DNA of 64,000 nucleotides from Nocardia terpenica (GTDB lineage Bacteria > Actinomycetota > Actinomycetes > Mycobacteriales > Mycobacteriaceae): contig NZ_JABMCZ010000003.1 in NCBI RefSeq assembly GCF_013186535.1, forward strand, positions 1,860,001 through 1,924,000, given 5' to 3'. The notes beneath the pieces were generated by a model, which saw only the letters and a program-made list of their open reading frames with translations, ran no database searches and was not told where the DNA came from. Made by a program: the position numbers and the translations under genes. This document shows, one piece after another, positions 26,908 through 35,554 of the stretch; position 1 is the first letter of the stretch; each line of letters begins with the position of its first letter.

Positions 26908-27627
26908 TCACATCGTGGCAAGCCAGAATCTGGTCAGGTGGCGTGCCCGGTCGGAGTATTCCGACCGGGCGTGTAGCAGGCGGTGGTTATCCCATATCAG
27001 CAGGCCGTTCTCGGGAATGAGAATCCTTGTCCGGAATTTGTCGAACAACTCGCCGACCTGTTCGGCGAGGGCGGCTCCGCGCGCACCGATCGGGAGTTTC
27101 GCGTGGTCGGGCGCCGGACCGGTCAATATTGCCTCGTAACTGCCACTGGTCAACAGATTGAAACTGAATCGCAACAGTAGCCGGCCGTCTGCTTGCGTCT
27201 GGAACATCGGCGCCTCGGTGGACGACTCGTTTCGCCCGGGAAAGGCGATCGGTGTCGAGGCCATGAGGCTCAGTTCCGTCGGGGATAGCTGTTCTCGCAG
27301 CACCGCGCCGTCGAGCAGATCGGTGTGGCCACCGCCGAACCGGTCTTGCCGGTGGCAGAACAGGGCCAGGTAGCGGGGCGGTTCCGGGGCCCAGCCCGGT
27401 GCCTCGGTATGCGCTCGGATCGTATTCGTGCTGCGTGAATAGGACTGGTGATCGTATCCCGGCTGATAGGTGACATCGTGCCGGACTTTCCCGTCGTACT
27501 GCGGAATTATCGAACCCAGGGACTCGAGCAGCTGGACCGCTTCACCTTCGTCCCGGAGCTCGGTGACAAGAGCATGGCCGATATCTGCCAGCTCGGTCCG
27601 TAAGGCGTTTTCGTCATTGGCTCGCAC
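26908..27627 (-). CDS. TauD/clavaminate-synthase-like Fe(II)/2OG oxygenase (HxE motif)
   Basis: A 239-residue non-heme iron oxygenase. The iron-binding motif is RAHTEAPGW, i.e. HxE rather than HxD; HxE is typical of clavaminate synthase and the amino-acid hydroxylases related to it (VioC, AsnO). The C-terminal motif IWDNHRLLHARSEYSDRARHLTRFW supplies the distal His and the Arg for 2-oxoglutarate. GTG 27627 follows a G-rich ribosome binding site. At 239 residues it is shorter than VioC (~350). It is the first gene of the leftward amino-acid cluster, right after the LysR control region, and probably hydroxylates a free amino acid. Confidence 0.8.
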   Translation of the reverse strand: MRANDENALRTELADIGHALVTELRDEGEAVQLLESLGSIIPQYDGKVRHDVTYQPGYDHQSYSRSTNTIRAHTEAPGWAPEPPRYLALFCHRQDRFGGGHTDLLDGAVLREQLSPTELSLMASTPIAFPGRNESSTEAPMFQTQADGRLLLRFSFNLLTSGSYEAILTGPAPDHAKLPIGARGAALAEQVGELFDKFRTRILIPENGLLIWDNHRLLHARSEYSDRARHLTRFWLATM

Positions 27628-27732
27628 GCTACCCCCCCGTTTACTCGAATAGGTGACGAGGCTCGAATTCTCAATGCCTGGGCCGCGTCGCTTTGAGTAA
27701 GGAGCGTATGATCGTGTGCCGGTAGGCGTCAA

Positions 27733-27747
27733 ATGCGGAATTCGCAT
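27733..27747. promoter_or_regulatory. Candidate LysR box (ATGCG-5-CGCAT)
   Basis: Perfect 5-bp arms ATGCG and CGCAT around GAATT give the T-N11-A pattern typical of LysR recognition sites. It is located between the divergent oxygenase gene (start 27627) and the LysR gene (start 27894), nearer the oxygenase promoter. Confidence 0.5.
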
Positions 27748-27823
27748 AGCTTATTCGCTGTGGACATGGGCTATGGTCCCGCGCTCGCGAGATTGGATAC
27801 CGTCCGGTCGGAATATATATGCC

Positions 27824-27850
27824 ATCGGAAATCGGGTCTGTATTTCCGAT
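27824..27850. promoter_or_regulatory. Perfect 9-9-9 dyad upstream of the LysR gene
   Basis: ATCGGAAAT (27824-27832) and ATTTCCGAT (27842-27850) are exact complements separated by nine bases, 43 bp before the LysR start codon. This is the best operator candidate for the regulator and would explain autoregulation plus control of the divergent cluster. Confidence 0.6.
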
Positions 27851-27893
27851 CTTCGCCGTCTAGTCTGGTGGTTGGCGTGCTAGGGGGGCGGAA

Positions 27894-28889
27894 ATGGCAT
27901 CTTCGGAGAGCAGAATTGAGGTTCGGCACCTGCGTGCCCTGGTCACCCTCGTGGAGCAGGGGAGTTTCACTCGCGCGTCGAACATGCTGTCCGTCAGTCA
28001 ACCGGCATTGAGCCGGACGGTCGCACAACTCGAGCGACTGGTCGACGCTCGGCTGGTGGACAGATCCGGTTCTCAAGTGACCGTGACCGAGGCGGGAGCC
28101 CGGCTGTTGCCGTACGCACACCGGGTCCTGGCGACCGTTCAAGAGGCCGAGGACGCCGTCCGCGAACGGCGGACCGTGCTCCGGGTCGGCTTCACCTGGA
28201 CCGCGGCGGGAGAGTACACGTCGGAAATCGTGCGGGAGTTCGAGGAGATGTGCCCGGGTGCGCACGTCGAACTCGTCCGCACCATGACGCCCCTGGCCGG
28301 CCTCGACGAGGGCGACACCCACCTCGCATTCCTACGGAGCGAGCCGTCCGACGAACGGGTTGCCAGCGTGTTGTTGCTTACCGAGCCCCGGGTGGCGGCA
28401 TTGCCGGTCGGACACCCGTTGACGGACCGCGAAAGTCTTTCCCTGCGTGACCTGGCCGCCGAACCGCTCGTCGTCGGGGCCATAGGCACGACGACGACCG
28501 ACCTGTGGGGGCATGCATCGAACAATCGGACGATCACCACGGCCCGGAATATCGACGAATGGCTCGAAGCTATCGCTGTGGGGCGGGGAGTGGGGGTAAC
28601 ACCGTTGTCTACCACCACATTTCATCTACACCCACACGTCCGTTTCCGGGTGCTGACGGATGCCCCACCGGTCCCCCTCGAACTTGTCTGGCTGCCCGGC
28701 GCCCATCACCCGTTCCGTGAGGCGTTCATCAGGATCGCGGTCGGTATCACCCGACGTGCGCGTGCATCGTCCGCGGCCGAAATGTCACCGGCATCCCCTT
28801 CGAGATCACCGGCCGATGCTCGACATCCCGGGACCACCGGCCTCGCGACGAGAAGGAGCCGCCGCCACAATCATTCACACTCGGCCTGA
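27894..28889 (+). CDS. LysR-family transcriptional regulator
   Basis: A 331-residue LTTR. The winged HTH is at residues ~9-68: VRHLRALVTLVEQGSFTRASNMLSVSQPALSRTVAQLERLVDARLVDR. The co-inducer domain follows (VLRVGFTWTAAGEYTSEIV ... HLAFLRSEPSDERVASVLLLTEPRVAALPVGHPL). The final ~40 residues are a proline/arginine/histidine-rich tail that is not part of the fold. The gene is divergent from the amino-acid cluster and separated from it by two dyads, so it most likely activates the cluster in response to a pathway metabolite. Confidence 0.9.
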   Translation: MASSESRIEVRHLRALVTLVEQGSFTRASNMLSVSQPALSRTVAQLERLVDARLVDRSGSQVTVTEAGARLLPYAHRVLATVQEAEDAVRERRTVLRVGFTWTAAGEYTSEIVREFEEMCPGAHVELVRTMTPLAGLDEGDTHLAFLRSEPSDERVASVLLLTEPRVAALPVGHPLTDRESLSLRDLAAEPLVVGAIGTTTTDLWGHASNNRTITTARNIDEWLEAIAVGRGVGVTPLSTTTFHLHPHVRFRVLTDAPPVPLELVWLPGAHHPFREAFIRIAVGITRRARASSAAEMSPASPSRSPADARHPGTTGLATRRSRRHNHSHSA

Positions 28890-28909
28890 CCCGGTGGTGG
28901 CGAAGTCGG

Positions 28910-29083
28910 TCACAGTGCGCCGACCGGTTGCCCGGTCACCAGGGCGGCGACCTCGGGCCACTTGTCGGCCAGCAGTTTGGCGAAGATGATGAATTGATAT
29001 GCCTTGGGAAGCCAGGCGGGGACTCCGATGATGTGCTCGGCGAGGAATTTACGCGTGTAGGTGATCCGGGTCAGGCCGTCCAT
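28910..29083 (-). CDS. Small hypothetical protein (57 aa)
   Basis: A short frame starting at ATG 29083: MDGLTRITYTRKFLAEHIIG, then VPAWLPKAYQFIIFAKLLAD and a KWPEVAALVTGQPVGAL end. It overlaps the end of the preceding hypothetical gene by 13 bp on the same strand, as is common for coupled small genes. A helical, moderately hydrophobic peptide is predicted. No family was recognised; support is the overlap and the amino-acid-like composition. Confidence 0.4.
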   Translation of the reverse strand: MDGLTRITYTRKFLAEHIIGVPAWLPKAYQFIIFAKLLADKWPEVAALVTGQPVGAL

Positions 29084-29388
29084 GTCCTGTGCAGCCGAGC
29101 GGCGGCTGCCGTGTCCGGACCGGACCAGCGGGTACTGAGCCGGTGGAATTCGGTTCGTAGCGTGTCGAGGGTCTCGCCGTGGGGTTGGCGGCGGATCAGA
29201 TCGGCTGCCATCGCGACGAGTTCGCGTTCCAGCGGCGCGGGTAGGGCGCCGAGGAGGTCGCGGTCGTGTTGGGCGGCGGCCAATTCGGCTGCCTCGGCGT
29301 TGCGTCCTCGGCCGCCCAGTACGGTGGTGCGGGCCCGGGCCACGTGGTGCTGGGTGGGGTTGGCGGCCTGCTCTATCGGTCCTGTCAT
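29071..29388 (-). CDS. Hypothetical protein downstream of molybdopterin/cytochrome b gene
   Basis: A 105-residue, Ala/Arg-rich, probably all-helical soluble protein (MTGPIEQAANPTQHHVARAR ... LLGALPAPLERELVAMAADLIRRQPHG). ATG 29388 has GGAG six bases upstream and starts 17 bp after the stop of the oxidoreductase gene, so the two are co-transcribed. I do not recognise a family. It could be an accessory or assembly factor for the oxidoreductase, but only position supports this. Confidence 0.5.
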   Translation of the reverse strand: MTGPIEQAANPTQHHVARARTTVLGGRGRNAEAAELAAAQHDRDLLGALPAPLERELVAMAADLIRRQPHGETLDTLRTEFHRLSTRWSGPDTAAAARLHRTWTA

Positions 29389-29405
29389 GGGTGCTCCGGT
29401 TCGGG

Positions 29406-30902
29406 TCAGATGCCGGCGGCGTTGGCGTAATGCAGTTGGTCTTCGCGGTATCCGCCTTGGCCCATACCGATTTCGGTGATGTCGTCGACGAATTCGATGG
29501 CTTTGATCCATTTGACCATCTTGTAGCCGAGCTGGTTTTCCAGCCGCAGCCGTAGTGGGGCGCCGTGCTCGATCGGTAGTGGCGCTCCGTTCATTTCCAT
29601 TGCCAGCAGCGCCTGTGGTGCGCGGGCGATCGCGATGGGAACGGCCTCGTAGAAGTATCCGTATCGACCCTGCCCCTCGGTCAAACCCTTGTCGTCCATG
29701 GCGTAGAAGACCACGTGCGTGACCGAGTCCGTCGGGCGCACCAGTTCGATGAGGGCCGACAGGGGGACCCCGCCCCATTCGGCGATACTGTTCCAGCCCT
29801 GAATGCAATTGTGGTTGGTGATCTGTCGGGTCATACCCAGGCGGGCCAACTCACCGAGGGTGAGGGTCGTCGGGTTCGCGACCAGGCCGCCGACGGGCAG
29901 CCGATAACCCCGGAACGAGTCGGCCGCCAAGCGACGATAGTTCTCGTCCGGCGGCGGATAGCCGTTGACGCGATGGTATTCGGAGATATCGCGGCGGCGG
30001 TACCGTTGACGCGGTCGGCCCAGGACCGACAACGCATATTCGAGGCGGTGCACGCTGATGCCGAGCAGTCGCTGGGTGCCGCGGGGATGGCGTCGGCTGA
30101 GCACCGTGGCGAGGATGTGGATGATGATGATCGCGAGCAATGTCAACGATCCGACCACCGTCGCGAGGGTGCGGTCGGCATCCTCGGAGCCGAAGAAGAT
30201 CTTGGCGAACTCCTTCGGAATGCCGTGCACGACAACCATGAACAGGTGCACCACCACGAACCCCGCCAGGGCGCACAGCCCGAGGAAATGAATGCTGCGG
30301 GCGCCCTGCTTCCCGCCGAACAGTCGCCCGTAGCGCGGATACCGCGCCAGTACCGCCGGTGACATCGCGGCCCCGGAGGCGATTTGGATCGGGCACAACA
30401 CGAATACGACGGCGAAATAAGCAATTTTCTGAGCGGCGTCGAAGGGCTGCCCCGGAAGTTGCGGCGCCAGTTCGAAATGCAGATAGGTGCCGATATCGCG
30501 GACCGCCTCGGGCATAATGCTCCAGTGTTGCGGTACCAGATACTGCCAATACCCGGTGGCGAAGACCATGATGACGTAGACGAGCCCGGTGGCGACCCAG
30601 AACTGCACGGTCAGAAAATGCCAATGCCGCCCCAGGCCGAGATTCTTCCGCCCCGGCAGAGCGATGACCGGATGCCAGGACTCCTCCTCGTCCAGCGATA
30701 CCCAGGGGCGCCGGGAGTCGCCGCCGAAAGTCTTGCGCGACAGGCGCAGCCACTCCCGGCCCGGTGGACAACCATCACTCCAATAGAACTTAGGCAGCGA
30801 GGACAATACCTCCAGGCCGGAGCGCATCAGCAACGTGACAAATAGGATGTTCAGGGCATGGGTGACGACGACGAACAACGGGAACTGCGGGACTTCGCTC
30901 AC
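29406..30902 (-). CDS. Membrane cytochrome b / molybdopterin (sulfite-oxidase-type) oxidoreductase fusion
   Basis: A 498-residue fusion. Residues 1-270 hold about five hydrophobic segments and histidines typical of di-heme cytochrome b subunits (GLGRHWHFLTVQFWVATGLVY, IHFLGLCALAGFVVVHLFMVVVHG, IIIIHILATVL). Residues ~310-498 form an oxidoreductase molybdopterin-binding domain, with QITNHNCIQGWNSIAEWGG carrying the Cys that ligates Mo, and GAPLRLRLENQLGYKMVKWIKAIEF at the end. It probably oxidises or reduces a small substrate and exchanges electrons with the quinone pool. Such fusions are common in actinobacteria but the substrate is not established. First gene of a small leftward operon. Confidence 0.8.
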   Translation of the reverse strand: MSEVPQFPLFVVVTHALNILFVTLLMRSGLEVLSSLPKFYWSDGCPPGREWLRLSRKTFGGDSRRPWVSLDEEESWHPVIALPGRKNLGLGRHWHFLTVQFWVATGLVYVIMVFATGYWQYLVPQHWSIMPEAVRDIGTYLHFELAPQLPGQPFDAAQKIAYFAVVFVLCPIQIASGAAMSPAVLARYPRYGRLFGGKQGARSIHFLGLCALAGFVVVHLFMVVVHGIPKEFAKIFFGSEDADRTLATVVGSLTLLAIIIIHILATVLSRRHPRGTQRLLGISVHRLEYALSVLGRPRQRYRRRDISEYHRVNGYPPPDENYRRLAADSFRGYRLPVGGLVANPTTLTLGELARLGMTRQITNHNCIQGWNSIAEWGGVPLSALIELVRPTDSVTHVVFYAMDDKGLTEGQGRYGYFYEAVPIAIARAPQALLAMEMNGAPLPIEHGAPLRLRLENQLGYKMVKWIKAIEFVDDITEIGMGQGGYREDQLHYANAAGI

Positions 30903-31006
30903 ACGGGCCTCCCTACCGAGCCGGTCGTTTCAGCCCGGAACTACCCCTTGCCGCCGCCGCTATGCCCAGGTCAACCAGGAGACCGCGCGGTCCTCGCCGG
31001 GAGCCG

Positions 31007-31432
31007 CTACTGCTCGTCGGTGACTTCGATTCCGGTGACCGCCGATGGCCGTATTCGAATGATTCGGTGCTGCGCGCCCGGGAACCAGGGTTGGTACTGC
31101 CCCAGGTAACGAGCCGATTCATCGGTGTCGGTGACGGTTTCGCCGGTCCCGGTGACGATGACACACCAGCCGAGCCGACTCACCGGATCGATGGCATCGG
31201 CCTCATAGCGCACCACCGGGTTGTCGGGCAGCTGCGGGATGGCCAGACCGGCATGCACGATCACCTCATGGTCGCTCACGGAGTGCGCGACGAGGCGGAT
31301 AGCCGGCAGCAAGGCGTTGTGTGTGAACATGATTCGGCCGAACCGCACGCTGTCGAGCAGTCGCCAGCACTCCTCGACAGGTAGTTGGTGAAGTTCACGA
31401 ATATCCGATGTCGGCGGCCCGCTGCGGTTCAT
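31007..31432 (-). CDS. Pyridoxamine 5'-phosphate oxidase-fold flavoprotein
   Basis: A 141-residue split-barrel protein of the PNPOx-like family that binds FMN or F420. Family features are ELHQLPVEECWRLLDSVRFGRIMF at the start and RYEADAIDPVSRLGWCVIVTGTGETV in the middle. ATG 31432 is preceded by GAAGGAGG, which decides the start over a longer frame. Homologues in Mycobacteriales are often stress- or dormancy-associated. It sits ~100 bp from the molybdopterin gene and may be transcribed with it. The ligand and reaction are unknown. Confidence 0.8.
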   Translation of the reverse strand: MNRSGPPTSDIRELHQLPVEECWRLLDSVRFGRIMFTHNALLPAIRLVAHSVSDHEVIVHAGLAIPQLPDNPVVRYEADAIDPVSRLGWCVIVTGTGETVTDTDESARYLGQYQPWFPGAQHRIIRIRPSAVTGIEVTDEQ

Positions 31433-31549
31433 CGGCTGACCTCCTTCCTGACCTATGATCGCGCCTGCGCTAGGTCCACTCGATGTCGGCGGGCGGTACC
31501 GCACTGGTCGAGTCGGCCAACGATGATGTCGAAGCCCGTCGGCTGTCGG

Positions 31550-31740
31550 CTACCACCGGGACACCGGGATGTCAGAGCCTTGCGAGCGAGTGGCCAGCAA
31601 CTGCTTGTCTTTCTCGCCCCCGTGCGGCTCTCGGCCTGCGCCCGACGGAAGAGATCGGCGAGTTCACTGTCGCCCTCGCGTTCGGCATCGGCGATGTTGT
31701 CCTCGGTTCCGGTGACCACGCCGTGTTCGACATCCTTACT
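31550..31740 (-). pseudogene. Small conserved hypothetical gene with a one-base frameshift
   Basis: From TTG 31740 the frame reads LSKDVEHGVVTGTEDNIADA, then EREGDSELADLFRRAQAESRTG; after a run of five G (C5 on the plus strand, 31617-31621) the sense switches to the neighbouring frame, which gives GEKDKQLLATRSQGSDIPVSRW and a stop at 31550. A sixth G would restore one protein of about 63 residues. The gene is therefore either frameshifted or misread at a homopolymer. Function unknown. Confidence 0.5.
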
Positions 31741-31813
31741 CAAGGGCGATAGTCCTTGTCTCGCTGAGGCTTCGGTCTTACGGTGCGTGCGATCATGCGA
31801 TTGCAACCCCGGC

Positions 31814-32212
31814 CTACCCTAGGAGGAGATGGATAAACGCCACCGGACGGTCGGGCGCGAGTAATCCGCCAGTTGCCAGGGCGGTGCCGGAGCAATGGTG
31901 ACGATGCCGAATACCGGGCAGCTTCTCGCCCATTAGCAGCATGCCAGGGGAGTGCGCTCGCGAACTGTATGGTCGCTGCGGGTGGGCTCCCTCGGCACGG
32001 TGGGCGAGCAACCCAACCAGATCGTTCGCATCGCTCGCGTAATCGCTGCACTCGATGTCGGGCGACCGCCCGTATCCGCGGCGATCCATCACCACCAGTC
32101 GCCGCCGAGCGGCCAGAAGACGTTGCGCGGCAAAGCCGTACACCGAGTCGTCACCCGAGGTGACCATGCCATGAACGAAAATGGCCGACGGTGCCGAGGA
32201 ACCTGTGATCAA
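31814..32212 (-). pseudogene. Alpha/beta hydrolase, N-terminal part with frameshifts
   Basis: The frame from 32212 gives AIFVHGMVTSGDDSVYGFAAQRLLAARRRLVVMDRRGYGRSPDIE, the first strands and oxyanion region of an alpha/beta hydrolase (HG motif, then DRRGYGRS). After LLAHRAEGAH the family sequence is lost: the GHSxG nucleophile elbow is missing and only scraps continue in other frames. The remaining two thirds of the gene are absent. Non-functional. Confidence 0.6.
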
Positions 32213-32796
32213 TCCGCGCCAGCAGACCCCAATGTCTGCGTCGACGATCTGCTGAATCCCCGGCGGGGTGGTCAGGCCGTGAACGACTCGCCGACGGGCC
32301 CGTCATGCGGGCACCAACCGGTCCCATCGGCTATCGAGCGACGACGGAATTGCCTTCCATGACAACAACTTGCGGCGTCTGGAGCCGCAGGACGTGATCA
32401 ACGCCGGATTCCCCGATCCAGGCACTCGCTACTGGGTAACCCGCTCTACGAGCTCGGACTCAACTACGCCGACCCTTACACCGAATCCCTCCGGCCCGCC
32501 GGTTCGGCAGTACCCGAACCAGCGCACGCACATTGGCGTCGCCACCTCTCGGCCACCGACCGACACGACAGCGGGGGAACTGAATGTCGCGCGGACCTGG
32601 CCTGGTTCGTCAAGGCCGAACACGCACGCTTTGTGGGGCACCGTGAACGCGGCAGGCAGTGTGGCGGTCAGAGTGGTGACGCTTTGGAAATGTATGGCGG
32701 GCTTGCCGTGTGGTCGGGTGATTCGAAAACCACTGGCCGGTTGTATTTGCTGATCGTATGCTCCTTCGGTTTGCAGTGGTATGGGAGGAGAGCGGT
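32213..32796. other. Relict/intergenic region
   Basis: About 580 bp without an intact gene. One plus-strand frame around 32430-32530 reads NPLYELGLNYADPYTESLRP, which looks like protein-coding debris, but I cannot assign a family. The end of the region carries the GGGAGGAG ribosome binding site of the BBE-type oxidase. Confidence 0.35.
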
Positions 32797-34236
32797 GTGG
32801 TGGTCATTTGTGAGGAGGCGTGGCAGGGGTTGGCGGGGCGGATCGCGGGGCGGCTGGTGCGTCCCGGGGATCGCGGATATGACGAGGCGCGTGCCTTGCA
32901 GATTCGGGAATTCGATGCGGTCCGGCCCGCTGGGGTGGCCTATTGCCTGACGGTGGACGATGTGCGTGCGGCCGTGCTGTTCGCGCGCTCGCACGCACTT
33001 GCCGTGGCCGCGCGGTCCGGCGGGCACAGTTGTGCGGGCTACTCCACCACCGAGGGACTGGTTATCGATGTCAGTGGGATCGCCGGAGTGCGGTGCGAAG
33101 GGACGCTGATCCGAGCGGGAGCGGGGATTCAGGCCATCGATCTGCTCGCCGAAACCGCGCCGGGCGGTTGGGTGGTTCCCGCGGGCACCTGTGCCACCGT
33201 CGGGTTGGCCGGGCTCACGCTAGGCGGGGGTATCGGGATCGCGACCCGCAAGTACGGGCTGACGTGTGATCGGGTGCGGGAGATACAGGTGGTTCTCGCC
33301 GACGGCAGCGTGGTGACCTGCGACGACGAACGGCATGCCGACCTGTTCTGGGCGCTGCGCGGGTGTGGCGGCGGCAATCTGGGCATCGTCACCGAACTGG
33401 TGCTGCAGGCAGTTCCGGCGGCACCGGTCACCAGCTACAGCCTGAGCTGGGACTGGTCCGCCGCAGCGCGCGTGTGGGCCGCGTGGCAGCACTGGGCGCC
33501 GTCGGCACCCGACGACCTGGCGTCGAATGTGCGCTTCGCGCTGGAGCAGCCGGAAGCCGACGAGCAGCCGCACGTGCTGGTACTGGGGGCGTGGCTCGGC
33601 GACCCGGCGGAGCTACCGGCGCTGCTGGACGATCTACGACAGCGGGTCGGCCAGGAACCGGAGGCGGATTTCCTGCACACCGATTCCTACCACGACACGC
33701 TGCGCACGTGGATGGGATGCGCGGAACTCACTCGCGCACAGTCACATCGGGTCGGCACGAATCCCGAGGCGAGGCTGCCACGCGATGGATGGCATCGCGA
33801 GCGCGGGCACTTCGTCGCCGAACCCATCCCCGCCGAGGGCATCGACCAGATCCTGGCCGTGTTCGCCGACGGGCGAGCCGCGGATCAGATCCGCGCGCTC
33901 GACTTGGGTGCGATGGGCGGGGCGTGCAATCGAATCCCGTCGGACGCCACCGCTTTCGCGCACCGCGACCATCTGTACTACGCCGGTCTGGTGGTAGAGG
34001 CCCACGACGAGATCACCGACGACCTGCGCGCGAGCGGGTCCGCGTGGATCGACGCCTGCCAGCCGGTGCTGCGCCGGTGGTCCTCGCCGTACACGTATCA
34101 GAATCTACCGGACCCGACCCAGACCGACTGGCGCACAGCATATTACGGCGCAAACCGCCATCGATTGGCCGAGATCGCACGCCGCTACGACCCAGACGGC
34201 TTCTTCCACGGGCCGCAGCCGATCAGCGCGCCATAG
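32797..34236 (+). CDS. BBE-type FAD-linked oxidoreductase
   Basis: A 479-residue flavoprotein oxidase of the berberine-bridge/PCMH superfamily. The FAD-binding domain shows AVAARSGGHSCAGYSTTEGLVIDVS (the His in SGGHS is the usual 8-alpha attachment residue), PAGTCATVGLAGLTLGGGIG and LRGCGGGNLGIVTEL. The C-terminus is the BBE motif YYGANRHRLAEIARRYDPDGFFHGPQPI. GTG 32797 has GGGAGGAG at correct distance; the frame opens at 32758. These enzymes oxidise alcohols, sugars or secondary-metabolite intermediates. It stands alone, and the nearest biosynthetic genes are downstream. Confidence 0.85.
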   Translation: MVVICEEAWQGLAGRIAGRLVRPGDRGYDEARALQIREFDAVRPAGVAYCLTVDDVRAAVLFARSHALAVAARSGGHSCAGYSTTEGLVIDVSGIAGVRCEGTLIRAGAGIQAIDLLAETAPGGWVVPAGTCATVGLAGLTLGGGIGIATRKYGLTCDRVREIQVVLADGSVVTCDDERHADLFWALRGCGGGNLGIVTELVLQAVPAAPVTSYSLSWDWSAAARVWAAWQHWAPSAPDDLASNVRFALEQPEADEQPHVLVLGAWLGDPAELPALLDDLRQRVGQEPEADFLHTDSYHDTLRTWMGCAELTRAQSHRVGTNPEARLPRDGWHRERGHFVAEPIPAEGIDQILAVFADGRAADQIRALDLGAMGGACNRIPSDATAFAHRDHLYYAGLVVEAHDEITDDLRASGSAWIDACQPVLRRWSSPYTYQNLPDPTQTDWRTAYYGANRHRLAEIARRYDPDGFFHGPQPISAP

Positions 34237-34750
34237 CGGTACTGCATCTCCGCTGCCATGTCCGGCGCCGCGGATGGGAGTAGGTCGGGGCATCGTGGAC
34301 AGTGACGCCGTGCTGAGCGATGTGGTTCGATATTGCTTGGGGTCCAACACTATTCGTGGCCCGTCCGCATCGTGAAGACCTGATGCACTCGTTTGTGCTC
34401 CCGCCGGGGCCGACCTCGATGGCGATGATCTGCTCATCGCCGAGCTTGTGCATACCGGGGTGCGGCGTCCACACGGAACTGACCGCTGGACGCCGTATCC
34501 CGACGCGTCATTTACTGGCAACGTGGTGGTCCCGCTCCGGAGATGCCGCTTCTCATGCTGGGCGGACGGGAAGGTGCGGGCTTCCGAAGATCAGCGCGTC
34601 GAGGTCCGCCTGGGTTGCGGGCCGACTACCAGTAGCGCACAGAGATGCCGACGAGTGGCTGTCGACGGTTGGGGCATGGCATCCGGCCATGAACATTGTG
34701 GGCCAGTGGGTCCACACCCCGTATTGCTATCGGCGCGTCGGTAGGTTGGT
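34237..34750. other. Non-coding or relict region
   Basis: About 510 bp with no supported gene. All reading frames are short and lack known motifs. It lies between convergent genes and may hold terminators, but no clear hairpin with a T-run was seen. Confidence 0.3.
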
Positions 34751-35554
34751 TCAGGCCAGTGCTGCGCGTGCGGAATGGGTCAATTCGACTGTTGCCGCGC
34801 GCAGTTGGTCGATGGAGTTCAGGGGCGTCGAGTATCCGACTCGGGTGCGGGCTATCCCGCGTGGGCAGTTCACTCGTAGGTCCAGGCCGTAGCGGTCGGC
34901 GCGTTCGCAGACCGCCTCGATGGCATCGGGGTAGCCGCCGAATGCTTGGACCATTGCCAGTAGTGCGTCGGCGTGATCGTCGTTGAGATGGGTGACCGCC
35001 CGCGCCGCCATCGGCACGATGGGATCGGGCGTGGCCGCCGCGTATTCGTCGGCTGAGGCCGAATCCATCCGGCCGTATCCGCCGACCCACCGAACTCGGC
35101 GCACTCGCAATATCCACAGGGCGAAATCGCTGTAGTCGATGTAATACTTGGCCGCGGGCACCGCCGCCAGGTGCGCGTCCCGCGCCGCGACTGCCTCCTG
35201 CCCGGATGGCCGTTCGACGACACCGGCGAGGGTAATTCTGACGCCTGCCAACGGGTCCGCGGGCAGATCCGGTGCAACGATGGCCACGCTGGCGCGCGGA
35301 TCGTCGGTCAGATTGCGCCCATGCTCGGCCAACCGCGACACGCACAACACCGGCTGTCCGTCCAACAGCCCGTAGGTGATGAACGACGCCCACGGCGCGC
35401 CGTCCTCGCTCAAACTCGCCAGCGTCGCGGTATTGGTCGCGGCCGCAACGGTTCTGGCCTCCTCGGCCGCCGAAGGACGAACCGGATTGACGATCGGCGC
35501 GGTCGGCGCAGGCATCGACGGCGCATCGCCCGGATCCCCATGATCGAGAGTCAT
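34751..35554 (-). CDS. HugZ-like protein (PNPOx fold plus DUF2470)
   Basis: A 267-residue protein with an FMN-binding split-barrel domain (ATLASLSEDGAPWASFITYGLLDGQPVLCVSRLAEHGRNL ... LRVRRVRWVGGYGRM) and a C-terminal DUF2470 domain (AVTHLNDDHADALLAMVQAFGG). This is the architecture of heme-utilisation HugZ-type proteins and of many actinobacterial relatives of unknown role. ATG 35554 is used; the ribosome binding site is weak. It is convergent with the BBE oxidase across a 514-bp gap. Confidence 0.85.
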   Translation of the reverse strand: MTLDHGDPGDAPSMPAPTAPIVNPVRPSAAEEARTVAAATNTATLASLSEDGAPWASFITYGLLDGQPVLCVSRLAEHGRNLTDDPRASVAIVAPDLPADPLAGVRITLAGVVERPSGQEAVAARDAHLAAVPAAKYYIDYSDFALWILRVRRVRWVGGYGRMDSASADEYAAATPDPIVPMAARAVTHLNDDHADALLAMVQAFGGYPDAIEAVCERADRYGLDLRVNCPRGIARTRVGYSTPLNSIDQLRAATVELTHSARAALA

